Origin: Sphingobium cloacae
GTDB lineage: Bacteria > Pseudomonadota > Alphaproteobacteria > Sphingomonadales > Sphingomonadaceae
Assembly (NCBI RefSeq): GCF_002355855.1
Contig: NZ_AP017655.1
Coordinates: 2,137,501-2,201,500 of the forward strand
Length of the DNA stretch: 64,000 nt
Direction: 5' to 3'
In this document: positions 10,064-17,532 of the stretch, piece by piece
Layout: every line of letters begins with the position of its first letter
Numbering within the stretch: the first letter of the stretch is position 1
Program-made: the position numbers and the translations under genes
Notes under the pieces: model-generated
Database searches by the model: none
The model's input: only the letters and a program-made list of their open reading frames with translations
Told to the model about the DNA's origin: nothing

Positions 10064-10441
10064 TCAAAGGGGCAGGAGCGCCGCGGCGATCCAGCGCTCC
10101 TCCGCTCGCAGCACGCCCCAGGCGCGGGCGGCGGCGCGGCTGTCCATCGCTTCGACGCCGATGCCGCGCGCCTCCAGATCGCGGACGAAGCTGCGGGACG
10201 GCTGACGCAGGCCAGATCCGGTCCCGAGCAGGAGAAATTCCGGAAGGGGATCGAGGTCGAACAGATCGCCCAGAGCCGCGACCGTCAGCGCCTCCATGTC
10301 CGGCGCGTCTTTCCATGCGAGCGCCCGCGCCGGACTGAGGAGCAGACCGCCGGGGAAAACATCATCCTTCACGCGAAAACCACGGCCGGAAAAGCCCGTC
10401 ACGATGGGCCCCTGCCCGGCATCGTCGCGGCGCAGTTCCAT
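10064..10441 (-). CDS. Mth938-like domain protein (DUF498)
   Basis: A 125-residue protein of the Mth938-like fold, related to the mitochondrial complex I assembly factor NDUFAF3. Recognisable stretches are GYG-like GFSGRGFRVKDDVF near residue 20, then FLLLGTGSG and the C-terminal segment ARAWGVLRAEERWIAAALLPL. It lies 17 bases after secF, the position it occupies in many alphaproteobacteria, so it is probably part of the yajC-secDF transcript. Biochemical function in bacteria is not established. Confidence 0.8.
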   Translation of the reverse strand: MELRRDDAGQGPIVTGFSGRGFRVKDDVFPGGLLLSPARALAWKDAPDMEALTVAALGDLFDLDPLPEFLLLGTGSGLRQPSRSFVRDLEARGIGVEAMDSRAAARAWGVLRAEERWIAAALLPL

Positions 10442-10458
10442 CCCGGCACGCTTCTGGT

Positions 10459-11436
10459 TCAGGGCACGGCTCCATCGCCCGGAGCCGTACGCTCCGCCTG
10501 CGCCGGGAGGCCGCCGCCCTTGCGCTCGCCATGCTGGGGCGTCAGCCCGAGCGTGACGAGCAGCGATGCAGACACATAGACCGATGAATAAGTACCGACG
10601 AACACGCCCAACAGCATCGCCGCCGCGAAACCGCGCAGCACATGACCGCCGAACAGGAGCAGCGCACCCAACGCAAGGACCATCGTCACCGATGTCATGA
10701 TCGTGCGCGGCAGCGTTTCGTTGACCGACAGATCGATCAGCGCCTTCATGTCCATCTTGCGGTATTTCCGCATATTCTCGCGGATGCGGTCGTCGATCAC
10801 CATCTTGTCATTGATCGAATAGCCGACGATCGTCAGCACGGCCGCCACGATATTGAGGTCGAATTCCAGCTGGGTGATAGCGAAGAAGCCGATGGTCATC
10901 ACCACGTCGTGCAGGATCGCCACGAAGGTCGAGACGCCGAACTGCCATTCGTAGCGGAACCAGGAAAAGATCGCGATGCCGATCATCGCCAGCAGCACGG
11001 CGAGGATGCCGTCGCGGATGAGTTCGCCCGACACCTTGCCCGACACCGTGTCGTAGCGGGAGAAGGTGACGCCGGGGAACTCCGCCATCATCGACTGCCG
11101 CGTCCGCTCCACCACCGCGTTGGCGGCGCCGGCGCCGCCCTGCTCGGGAAGGGGCAGGCGAATCTGGACGGTGCGGGGGTCGCCGAATTGCTGGAGCGAG
11201 CTTTCCCCCACGCCCAGCCGCGCGATGTTCGACCGCACCCTGTCGATCTGCGGCGGCTGTTCGAAACGCGCCTCGATCATCAGGCCGCCCACGAAATCGA
11301 CGCCCAGGTTCAATCCCTTGTACAGCGTCGCCCCGACCGCCAGCGCGGTGAGCAGCATCGTGACCGCGAAGCACCAGTGGCGCAGCTTGACAAAGCCGAT
11401 ATTGGTATTGTCGGGGACGAGCTTCAGCAGTTTCAT
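10459..11436 (-). CDS. secF: protein translocase subunit SecF
   Basis: Inner-membrane subunit that, with SecD and YajC, uses the proton gradient to complete Sec-dependent export. The product has 325 residues and six predicted membrane segments. The first is near residues 22-42, followed by the conserved GVDFVGGLMIE, a periplasmic domain, and the membrane block with TIVGYSINDKMVIDDRIRE and SVNETLPRTIMTS. It lies 19 bases downstream of secD. The C-terminal tail is extended and polar (ERKGGGLPAQAERT). Confidence 0.97.
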   Translation of the reverse strand: MKLLKLVPDNTNIGFVKLRHWCFAVTMLLTALAVGATLYKGLNLGVDFVGGLMIEARFEQPPQIDRVRSNIARLGVGESSLQQFGDPRTVQIRLPLPEQGGAGAANAVVERTRQSMMAEFPGVTFSRYDTVSGKVSGELIRDGILAVLLAMIGIAIFSWFRYEWQFGVSTFVAILHDVVMTIGFFAITQLEFDLNIVAAVLTIVGYSINDKMVIDDRIRENMRKYRKMDMKALIDLSVNETLPRTIMTSVTMVLALGALLLFGGHVLRGFAAAMLLGVFVGTYSSVYVSASLLVTLGLTPQHGERKGGGLPAQAERTAPGDGAVP

Positions 11437-11455
11437 AATTGTCTCTCCCGCCCCG

Positions 11456-13054
11456 TCAGATGTTGATTTCGGTCGGGCGCTGGGTGCGCAGCCAGTGCGC
11501 CGCCAGCACGCGCGTGAAGGTCACGGCCGTATAGACGCTGGTGGCGATGCCGATCAGCAGCACGATGGCGAAACCCTTGATCGGTCCCGAACCGAGCGCC
11601 AGCATGATGCCGCCCGCGATGGCGTGAGTCACATTCGCTTCGAAAATGGTACGGCTGGCTTCCTTATAGCCATATTCGATGGCTTGCACCACGCCCCGGC
11701 CCCGGCGGCGCTCTTCGCGGATGCGTTCGTAGATGAGGACGTTGGCATCCACCGCCGTGCCGATGGTCAGCACGAAACCGGCGATGCCCGGCAAGGTGAG
11801 CGTCGCGCCCAATATGCCCATCACGCCCAGGATGACCAGCACGTTGATGGTGACGGCGATGTTCGCATAGATGCCGAAGCGGCCATAGCTCAGGAACATG
11901 AAGGCCGCGACCGCGACCACCGCGATGATCGATGCGATCAGGCCCGCGCGAATCGAATCCGCGCCCAGCTGCGGACCGACGGTGCGTTCCTCCACCACCG
12001 TGAGCGCGACAGGCAGCTTGCCCGAACGCAGCGCGATGGCGAGCTGGTTGGCGCTTTCCACCGTGAAGTTGCCGCTGATCTGCGCGCTGCCGCCCAGGAT
12101 CGGTTCGTTGATGTTCGGCGCCGACAGCACCCTGCCGTCGAGGATGATGGCGAAGGGACGGTTGACGTTCTGCGAAGTCACCTGCCCGAACTTGCGGCCG
12201 CCCGACCCGTTGAAGCGGATGTTGACGATGGCCTGATTATTCTGGTCATAGCCCTGCGTCGCGTCGGTCAGGTCCTCGCCCGACACCATCACCTGCCGCT
12301 TGACCGCGATCACGGGGACGCGGGACGGGTTGTCGGGATAAGGCAGGACCTCGCTGCCCACCGGCGCGCGGCCTTGCGCCACTTCGGTGGGATCGGCGGT
12401 CGTGTCGACCAGCTTGAATTCGAGCTTCGCGGTCTGGCCCAGCAAATCCTTCAGCGCCTTGGGATTCTGGAGTCCGGGCACCTGCACGACGATGCGGTTG
12501 TCGCCCTGCTGCTGGATGGTGGGCTCGCGGGTGCCCATTTCGTCGATGCGCTTGCGGATGACTTCGGTCGCGACCTCCATCGCGCTCTTCACCGCATTGT
12601 TGATGCCCGCGCTGGTGGGCGTGATGACGATGGTGGAGCTGTTCACCACCTCGACATTGAAGTCGCGCTGGCCGGTGAGTCCCGCCCCCTGCGTCAGCGG
12701 GCGGATGCGCTCGACGGCGGCATCGACCTGCGACGGGTCGCGGATCATGAAGCTCAATTTCCCGTCGCGGCTGGAGATGTCCCCGATCGCGATCTTCGGG
12801 TCGCCCCGGCGCAGTTCCGTGCGGACCTGCTCCTCCATATTGGTGAGCCGTTGCTTCGCGACATCCTGGGTGGAGGCTTCGAGCAGCAGGTGGCTGCCGC
12901 CCGACAGGTCGAGCCCCAGGTTCACGCGGGTCTGCATGAATTTGGGCAGCTTCTCCACGGTGGCGTCCGGCAGGAAACTGGGCACGGCGCACAATATGCC
13001 GATGAGCAGCGGCAGCACGATCGCGATGACCGCCGAGCGCGAGAAGTTCAGCAT
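11456..13054 (-). CDS. secD: protein translocase subunit SecD
   Basis: Inner-membrane Sec accessory subunit, 532 residues. It has an N-terminal membrane segment (about 8-26) and the conserved LGLDLSGGSHLLLE, which marks the start of the periplasmic P1 domain. The six-helix membrane domain contains GFVLTIGTAVDANVLIYERIREE, with the conserved aspartate needed for proton-driven function, and ends ALGSGPIKGFAIVLLIGIATSV. It lies between yajC and secF in a single minus-strand operon. Confidence 0.97.
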   Translation of the reverse strand: MLNFSRSAVIAIVLPLLIGILCAVPSFLPDATVEKLPKFMQTRVNLGLDLSGGSHLLLEASTQDVAKQRLTNMEEQVRTELRRGDPKIAIGDISSRDGKLSFMIRDPSQVDAAVERIRPLTQGAGLTGQRDFNVEVVNSSTIVITPTSAGINNAVKSAMEVATEVIRKRIDEMGTREPTIQQQGDNRIVVQVPGLQNPKALKDLLGQTAKLEFKLVDTTADPTEVAQGRAPVGSEVLPYPDNPSRVPVIAVKRQVMVSGEDLTDATQGYDQNNQAIVNIRFNGSGGRKFGQVTSQNVNRPFAIILDGRVLSAPNINEPILGGSAQISGNFTVESANQLAIALRSGKLPVALTVVEERTVGPQLGADSIRAGLIASIIAVVAVAAFMFLSYGRFGIYANIAVTINVLVILGVMGILGATLTLPGIAGFVLTIGTAVDANVLIYERIREERRRGRGVVQAIEYGYKEASRTIFEANVTHAIAGGIMLALGSGPIKGFAIVLLIGIATSVYTAVTFTRVLAAHWLRTQRPTEINI

Positions 13055-13061
13055 GGAGCGC

Positions 13062-13397
13062 TCAGTCGTTCGCGGGCTTGGCGGTCATGGGATCGACCAC
13101 GTCGGACAGCGTCCCCCTGACAGCCTTCACCTTCATGCCCGGCGCCAGTTCCACGTCGACATAGACGTCGTCGACGCGGACGACCTTGCCGACGAGACCG
13201 CCGCCGGTGACGATCTGATCGCCCTTCTTCACCGCGTCGATCTTGGCCTTGTGATCCTTCATCCGCTTTTGCTGCGGGCGGATCAGCAGGAACCAGAAGA
13301 TCACGAAGATCAGGACCAGCGGCAGCATCTGCACCAGCATGGAAGCGCCGGATGCCTGCCCGCCAGCGGCCTGGGCAAAAGCTGGAGTTATGAGCAT
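13062..13397 (-). CDS. yajC: preprotein translocase subunit YajC
   Basis: Small single-span partner of SecDF, 111 residues. I chose the ATG at 13397, giving MLITPAFAQAAGGQASG, the usual alphaproteobacterial beginning; the frame is open 18 codons further upstream without family support. A membrane segment covers about residues 21-43 (VLIFVIFWFLLIRPQQKR motif). The cytoplasmic part has the conserved KKGDQIVTGGGLVGKV. It is the first gene of the yajC-secD-secF-Mth938 operon. Confidence 0.94.
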   Translation of the reverse strand: MLITPAFAQAAGGQASGASMLVQMLPLVLIFVIFWFLLIRPQQKRMKDHKAKIDAVKKGDQIVTGGGLVGKVVRVDDVYVDVELAPGMKVKAVRGTLSDVVDPMTAKPAND

Positions 13398-13581
13398 GAT
13401 GGGACTTTCGCCTTGTTCTCTTGTCCAGCCGCGGGCGCGTCGGGCACCCACGGATCAAGGGCGGGCGGCTAACACAGCGGGACGGGCGAGGCAATATGAT
13501 TAGGATATGGGGCGGATGGCAAAAAGCGGTGTGCGGGCCTTGCATGTTATCGCACATGCTTCTATGTGCCGCGGCTCCGGT

Positions 13582-13658
13582 CGGGACGTAGCGCAGCCTG
13601 GTAGCGCATCACACTGGGGGTGTGGGGGTCGGAGGTTCGAATCCTCTCGTCCCGACCA
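13582..13658 (+). tRNA. tRNA-Pro (anticodon GGG)
   Basis: Cloverleaf of 77 bases with encoded CCA. The acceptor stem CGGGACG pairs perfectly with CGTCCCG. The anticodon stem TCACA/TGTGG carries the loop CTGGGGG, giving anticodon GGG. The T arm is GGAGG-TTCGAAT-CCTCT. It reads proline codons CCC and CCU. Confidence 0.96.
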
Positions 13659-13668
13659 AAATAGCGAA

Positions 13669-13710
13669 GGAGATGGCGAAGTGTCGCCGTTTTCGCGCTT
13701 CTCCTATTTT
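13669..13710 (+). terminator. Rho-independent terminator after tRNA-Pro
   Basis: GGAGA at 13669-13673 pairs with TCTCC at 13700-13704 around an inner GGCGA/TCGCC stem, and is followed by TATTTTTCCTATTT. It begins 10 bases after the tRNA and separates it from the endolysin gene. Confidence 0.65.
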
Positions 13711-13804
13711 TCCTATTTCCAGGGGGCCCCTGCGGTTTTTGCTGTCCTACAGCGAACCATATGGGATAAATGATTCGCCTTTCCGAAGAGAGGGGCGGGC
13801 GGAC

Positions 13805-14344
13805 ATGGATATTGCGGGGCTGATCGACGAGCTGATCGAGCGGGAGGGGGGTTACAGCCATCATCCGGCCGATCGCGGAGGGCCGACGAACTGGGGCATC
13901 ACGCAGGCGGTGGCGCGGGAGAACGGCTATGCCGGGGACATGCGGAAGATGCCCCGGAGCGTGGCGGAAAGCATCTATCGCCGGCTTTACTGGGAACGCC
14001 CCGGCTATGCCTTCGCGGCGGAGGTCGCGCCGGAGGTGGCGGCGGAACTGTTCGACACCGGGGTCAATATGGGCCCGGCGGTGGCGACGGCCTTCCTCCA
14101 GCGGGCGCTCAACGCGCTCAACCGCAACCAGAAGGATTATCCCGACCTGGCCGTCGACCGGAAGATCGGCGCGAAGACGCTGGCGGCGCTGGGCGCGTTC
14201 ATGGCGCTGCGCGGGCGCGCGGGCGAACGCGTGCTGCTGAAGGCGGTCGAGGCGTTGCAGGGAGAGCGCTATATCGCGCTCGCGGAAAGCAGGCCCGCCA
14301 ACGAAGCTTTTCTCTATGGATGGCTGGCGAACCGGATCGGTTAG
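13805..14344 (+). CDS. GH108 endolysin (GTA/phage-type muramidase)
   Basis: Peptidoglycan hydrolase of glycoside hydrolase family 108, 179 residues, without a signal peptide, so it needs a holin to reach the wall. The catalytic motif is EREGGYSHHPADRGGPTNWG near residues 12-31; the glutamate of E-G-G-Y is the expected catalytic acid. A C-terminal peptidoglycan-binding_3 domain follows (about 95-175), beginning near LQRALNALNRNQ. I chose the ATG at 13805, since the frame upstream runs back into the tRNA. Its stop codon lies inside a (TTAGG)6 repeat and a GTA-type holin follows 35 bases later. This pair resembles the Rhodobacter capsulatus GTA lysis genes, which also lie away from the capsid cluster. 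Confidence 0.9.
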   Translation: MDIAGLIDELIEREGGYSHHPADRGGPTNWGITQAVARENGYAGDMRKMPRSVAESIYRRLYWERPGYAFAAEVAPEVAAELFDTGVNMGPAVATAFLQRALNALNRNQKDYPDLAVDRKIGAKTLAALGAFMALRGRAGERVLLKAVEALQGERYIALAESRPANEAFLYGWLANRIG

Positions 14345-14370
14345 GTTAGGTTAGGTTAGGTTAGGTTAGG
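14341..14370 (+). repeat. (TTAGG)6 pentanucleotide tandem repeat
   Basis: Six exact copies of TTAGG. The first overlaps the endolysin stop codon TAG at 14342-14344, and the last supplies the AGGGAG that serves as ribosome-binding site for the holin at 14380. Copy-number change would alter the endolysin-holin spacing without changing either protein, because it is downstream of one stop and upstream of the other start. Confidence 0.95.
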
Positions 14371-14379
14371 GAGAGCGGC

Positions 14380-14679
14380 ATGGAGAAGAGACAGGAAGCG
14401 GCCGCGACCGCCGCCGCCGAGGCGACGAGGGAAGAGGACGACGCATGGGTCCGGCGGGCGCGGCCCGCCTTTCTCTACGTCATGTACGGGCTGCTGCTGT
14501 GGTCGATCCCGATGGGCCTGATCGCGGGCGTCCGGCCGCAGATGGCGGCGGCCATCGTCGAGGGAATGCGCGCCTATCTGGAGGCGCTGCCCGAGCCGCT
14601 CTATGCGCTCTTCGGCACGGGCTATCTGGGCTATACCGCCGCGCGGGCGTGGGGGAAGGCGAAGGGCGTGGAGCGGTAG
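14380..14679 (+). CDS. GTA-type 3TM holin
   Basis: Small membrane protein of 99 residues matching the GTA_holin_3TM family in layout. A charged N terminus (residues 1-27) is followed by RPAFLYVMYGLLLWSIPMG, a second hydrophobic stretch and the typical ending FGTGYLGYTAARAWGKAKG. It would form the membrane lesion that lets the upstream GH108 endolysin reach peptidoglycan. AGGGAG at 14367-14372 is its ribosome-binding site and overlaps the TTAGG repeat. No other phage or GTA structural genes lie nearby. Gene identity is strong; the link to an actual GTA in this organism is inference. Confidence 0.88.
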   Translation: MEKRQEAAATAAAEATREEDDAWVRRARPAFLYVMYGLLLWSIPMGLIAGVRPQMAAAIVEGMRAYLEALPEPLYALFGTGYLGYTAARAWGKAKGVER

Positions 14680-14848
14680 AGCGGCCCCGCTCCGGTCCCG
14701 CTCCGGCCCCGGCCCCGGCCCCAGCCCCGGCCATGCGGCGACCGGACCGCCCGATCCGCAACCTGTCGTGTTCGGCCGGCGCTTCCCCGGCCCGCGTCGC
14801 GGAAACCGCAGCCGGTCGGCGGCGCGGGCATGACGACCGTTTACCCCC

Positions 14849-16033
14849 TTATGCCGCCGGCGGCCCGGAAAAACGGGTCTTGACCGCCGCATAGGCCGAC
14901 CGCGCCCTTATGAGGGCATCGAAACGAAAACGCCGCCACGGCGAACCGATCGCGACGGCGCCGTCGATGATCGTCCGCTGGCTTCGCCACAGCCGATGGC
15001 AATGGATCGCGTCGCGCGGGACGCAGGTGTCGAAAGACATGCCGGGCCGGTGTCCGATCCTTTCGCGAACGTCCCGCATCAACAGCTGGCCCGGCGCATA
15101 GGCGCGATAATCCTCGTCATAGGTCATCTTGAAGCCATGGCCCCAGGTGGCGGATTCGAACCAGCTCGACATGGCGATCACCCGGCCGCCGGCCGACAGG
15201 CTGGCGAGGCGCGCGCTGCCGTTCGCATGGCCGCGTTCGATCACGGCGCGGAACAGCGCCTCGGTGGCCGGATGGCTGCCAAGCGCGCTCCCGGCGCGGC
15301 CCTTCCAGCCAGCGGCCTCCATCTCCAGAAAGGCATCGATCCAGGGAAGGCAGGACCGGGCGGGATCGGCCATGGCGATCGCGACGGGACCATGATCGCG
15401 TTCGAGCCGACGCCACAGGCTGCGCAGCCGCCCTTGCGTCTTGGCGTCGGCGCGGCCTTCGGCATCGTCGCCCGCGCGGTGCGCCGGGCGGTCGACGCCA
15501 TGGAGGATGTGGAGCGCGCGTCCTTCCCGCTCACAACGATCCCGCAGCGCGATGCTGACCGGATCGTCGGCGTCGAACCTCTCGAAATGCAGCATGATCC
15601 CGCCACCGGCGCGCGCATCGAGATAGGCGAGCAGGCTGGCCCAGAACATATCGGCGGATGGCGCGGCCACCAGCGGCGTGCCCAGAAACTGGTTGGTCGC
15701 CGACCAGTTGCGCCAGATGCGCGTGGGCCAACGCCCGAAACGGGAACCGGCGACCAGCGGCATGACGCCCAGCCACGGCCCGCGTTGATGGCCGACGACG
15801 GCCAGCCGCACGTCATGGCCATTCCCGGCATGGCGGAGCGCCGCGTCCATGAACCAGTCCTGCGCGAATATGTTGGCGGCGCCGGCCTGGGCGGAGAGCG
15901 CCGCCCAGCACGCCCGGTCGCCTGCCGTCAGATCGGCGTGACGCAGCATCCGCACAAGGGGCCGCCGGGCGCCGGCCGCCGCCCATGCGTCACCATCGCC
16001 GATCCGGAACGCGCCGTGGGACAGAAAGGTCAC
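14849..16033 (-). CDS. GNAT-fold (BioF2/CelD-like) acyltransferase
   Basis: A 394-residue protein of the GNAT-like group often annotated as GNAT acetyltransferase or CelD/BcsL. The N-terminal half contains WRNWSATNQFLGTPLV, and the C-terminal half contains the acyl-CoA-binding-like block FLEMEAAGWKGRAGSAL, ARLASLSAGGRVIAMSSWF and GHGFKMTYDEDYRAYAPGQLL. I chose the GTG at 16033, which overlaps the stop of the upstream cupin-like gene as GTGA; reading further upstream only crosses that gene out of frame. Substrate is unknown. Co-translation with the cupin-like protein suggests they act on the same substrate. Confidence 0.75.
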   Translation of the reverse strand: MTFLSHGAFRIGDGDAWAAAGARRPLVRMLRHADLTAGDRACWAALSAQAGAANIFAQDWFMDAALRHAGNGHDVRLAVVGHQRGPWLGVMPLVAGSRFGRWPTRIWRNWSATNQFLGTPLVAAPSADMFWASLLAYLDARAGGGIMLHFERFDADDPVSIALRDRCEREGRALHILHGVDRPAHRAGDDAEGRADAKTQGRLRSLWRRLERDHGPVAIAMADPARSCLPWIDAFLEMEAAGWKGRAGSALGSHPATEALFRAVIERGHANGSARLASLSAGGRVIAMSSWFESATWGHGFKMTYDEDYRAYAPGQLLMRDVRERIGHRPGMSFDTCVPRDAIHCHRLWRSQRTIIDGAVAIGSPWRRFRFDALIRARSAYAAVKTRFSGPPAA

Positions 16034-16866
16034 AGCAGCCGCGCCTTGCGAGCCATGCGGCACCCGAGCGAGCGCCATTTCGAAGCCCTGGGCCATGCGG
16101 GCACGCCGCTGGCCGGCAGACCCCAGCGCCGCAGGATCGGATCGATCCGCATGGCGTCGCCCACCGACTGGCTCCAGCGGCTCTGCCAGGTGATCGACAG
16201 CGAGATGGAGGGCTCCGCGCCCGCCTTCACCCAATGCGGCGACGCGAAGGGGACGAACAGCGCATCGCCGGGCCGCAGGTGGTGGACGTTCGCTTCCTCC
16301 TCATAGGCGTCGTTCCAGGGCAGCAGATTTTCCGCCCCGCTATAATAGGCCTCGTGCCGGTCGTGCGGCAGCCAGGGCGGCGCGGGCGGATAGGTCGCGA
16401 AATGCTTGTCGCCCGCGATCTGGAACAGGATGTTATATTCGCAGTCGAAGTGAAACGGGGTCAGCGTGCCGGGCGAGGAAATGAAGATGAACCCCCTGAC
16501 CGTCAGACCCGGGCCGGTCGCGGGCATGATCGCGGGCCCGATCTGATCCATCAACCCGTCCAGCAGGTCGCGATAGGCGGGCAATTGCTCGACGAAGCGA
16601 AGCATGACCCAGTTGCCGCGGCTCCGGATCGACCGGATGACGGTGGCGGCATCGCTGTCGTCCGACCGGTCCATCGCGAATTCGCCGCCGTTGACGGCAT
16701 GGGCGATCCGGCGCTCCACAAATTGCGGCGGCATTTCGAGCGCCGCTTCCGCCAGCGCCTCGAAAGACAGGAGCGGATGGCCGGCCATGCCGTGCCGCAA
16801 CATCGTGGGCGACAGGGGATAGGCGCTGGCGAGAGGTCCCAGGCTGGACGAGGCGAGGAAGGACAT
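16030..16866 (-). CDS. cupin-like (JmjC-type) Fe(II)/2OG oxygenase family protein
   Basis: A 278-residue protein with the cupin_8/JmjC-like fold. The metal-binding motif is visible as H-F-D in TPFHFDCEYNILFQIAGDKHF, with a distal histidine in FVPFASPHWVKAG. Preserved H-x-D and H suggest an active Fe(II)-dependent oxygenase or hydroxylase. It is the first gene of a two-gene minus-strand unit with the GNAT-like acyltransferase, linked by a GTGA overlap. The 660 bases upstream contain a possible structured leader. The substrate (protein, lipid or small molecule) cannot be inferred. Confidence 0.78.
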   Translation of the reverse strand: MSFLASSSLGPLASAYPLSPTMLRHGMAGHPLLSFEALAEAALEMPPQFVERRIAHAVNGGEFAMDRSDDSDAATVIRSIRSRGNWVMLRFVEQLPAYRDLLDGLMDQIGPAIMPATGPGLTVRGFIFISSPGTLTPFHFDCEYNILFQIAGDKHFATYPPAPPWLPHDRHEAYYSGAENLLPWNDAYEEEANVHHLRPGDALFVPFASPHWVKAGAEPSISLSITWQSRWSQSVGDAMRIDPILRRWGLPASGVPAWPRASKWRSLGCRMARKARLL

Positions 16867-17125
16867 GGCGGCGACTCTTCAGCGGCGAACGGGCGATCGC
16901 CTCACCGTTGCCGTTGAAGGTTGAAAATCCCGTTAAATAAGGGACGGATAGTCTGCAACAGCCACCGAAACGGCCCGTTTTCCGTGAACCGGACGAACCA
17001 TTCCGCCCGCCGCATGACAGAAAATGGTCGAGGATAGGAGCGAACCGTCGCGACGCGGACACGGACGGGCATCCCTGTTTGCGCGCCCGTTTGCGCGCCA
17101 CCTGTGCCCCGAACATATATGAGAG

Positions 17126-17154
17126 GGGCCGCCGGGCGCAACGCCCGACGGCCC
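17126..17154 (-). other. strong hairpin in the leader region
   Basis: A 13-bp stem (17126-17138 with 17142-17154, one wobble, loop CAA) lies on the minus strand about 260 bases before the cupin-like gene. It is terminator-like in stability but is followed by CTCTCATATATG rather than a T run, so it may be an attenuator stem, an RNA end or a folded domain. Confidence 0.45.
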
Positions 17155-17255
17155 GTCATTGACATGGTCAGCGGCCGGATGTGCCGCCCAAAAGGTGACG
17201 TTGTTCGCGCTTGTCGTCCGGTGGAGACGGGGGGCGGCCTGTCTGTCGGCTCCCC

Positions 17256-17327
17256 TCAAGTCCCTGCTGTCCGGAAAGGTCGACGCCGGTGGCGTCTCTC
17301 AGCGGCGCGTTCCCCGAATGGACTTGA
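17256..17327 (-). ncRNA. candidate structured leader RNA
   Basis: TCAAGTCC and GGACTTGA (17327-17320 and 17263-17256 in transcript direction) form a perfect 8-bp long-range pair. Inside it a perfect GACGCC/GGCGTC hairpin (17296-17282) is found. The first arm lies inside the 18-codon ORF at 17299-17355, so translation would compete with folding. No known RNA family was recognised. Support is base-pairing only. Confidence 0.35.
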
Positions 17328-17355
17328 CCGACCCCATTGCTGAACCATGAGACAT
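17299..17355 (-). CDS. possible 18-residue leader peptide
   Basis: ATG at 17355 is preceded by AAAGGAGGTGATCC (17370-17357), a full-length complement of the 16S 3' end, with 7 bases between AGGAGG and ATG. This is by far the strongest ribosome-binding site in the window. The frame reads MSHGSAMGSVKSIRGTRR then stops. A stem-loop, CGTGGC-C-GGT-TCG-ACC-A-GCCACG, lies just upstream (about 17386-17408). The peptide matches nothing I recognise. It may be a leader peptide controlling the downstream cupin/GNAT unit or a stand-alone small protein. Confidence 0.45.
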   Translation of the reverse strand: MSHGSAMGSVKSIRGTRR

Positions 17356-17480
17356 CGGATCACCTCCTTTCGCTTGTTGAAGCCCGCGTGGCTGGTCGAA
17401 CCGGCCACGAAGCGATTTGTGAATCAGACCGGGCGAAGGATCAAGGCTTGTATTATTCTTTTTTCGAATCATACTCGTTC

Positions 17481-17509
17481 GTCCGCGCCGAAAACCGGAC
17501 GGCGCGGAC
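17481..17509 (-). terminator. hairpin after the lipoprotein gene
   Basis: GTCCGCGCCG (17481-17490) and CGGCGCGGAC (17500-17509) are perfect 10-bp arms, 24 bases beyond the lipoprotein stop codon. No clear T run follows on the minus strand, so Rho-independent termination is uncertain. Confidence 0.4.
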
Positions 17510-17532
17510 CATCAGCGCAAATCCCTGACAAT

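Noticed and set aside
14341..14370. TTAGG repeats as eukaryotic telomere contamination
   Set aside because: The array is only six units and is seamlessly placed between two bacterial genes, forming a stop codon and a ribosome-binding site.
14690..14745. CCGGCCCCGGCCCC-type repeat run
   Set aside because: Low-complexity GC sequence in the short gap after the holin. Copies are imperfect and no gene or hairpin function is evident.
13582..14848. Prophage integrated at tRNA-Pro
   Set aside because: Only the endolysin and holin are present. No integrase, no repeat of the tRNA 3' end and no other phage gene was seen before the unrelated acyltransferase gene.
16902..17165. Small minus-strand frame ending VRFTENGPFRWLLQTIRPLFNGIFNLQRQR
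   Set aside because: Its tail looks protein-like, but there is no ribosome-binding site at any of its ATGs and it crosses the strong hairpin at 17126-17154. Not enough to call a gene.
17357..17370. Match to the 3' end of 16S rRNA (GGATCACCTCCTTT) on the plus strand
   Set aside because: Only 14 bases match and no other rRNA sequence adjoins. Read on the minus strand it is a perfectly spaced ribosome-binding site for an ORF, which explains it better than an rRNA fragment.
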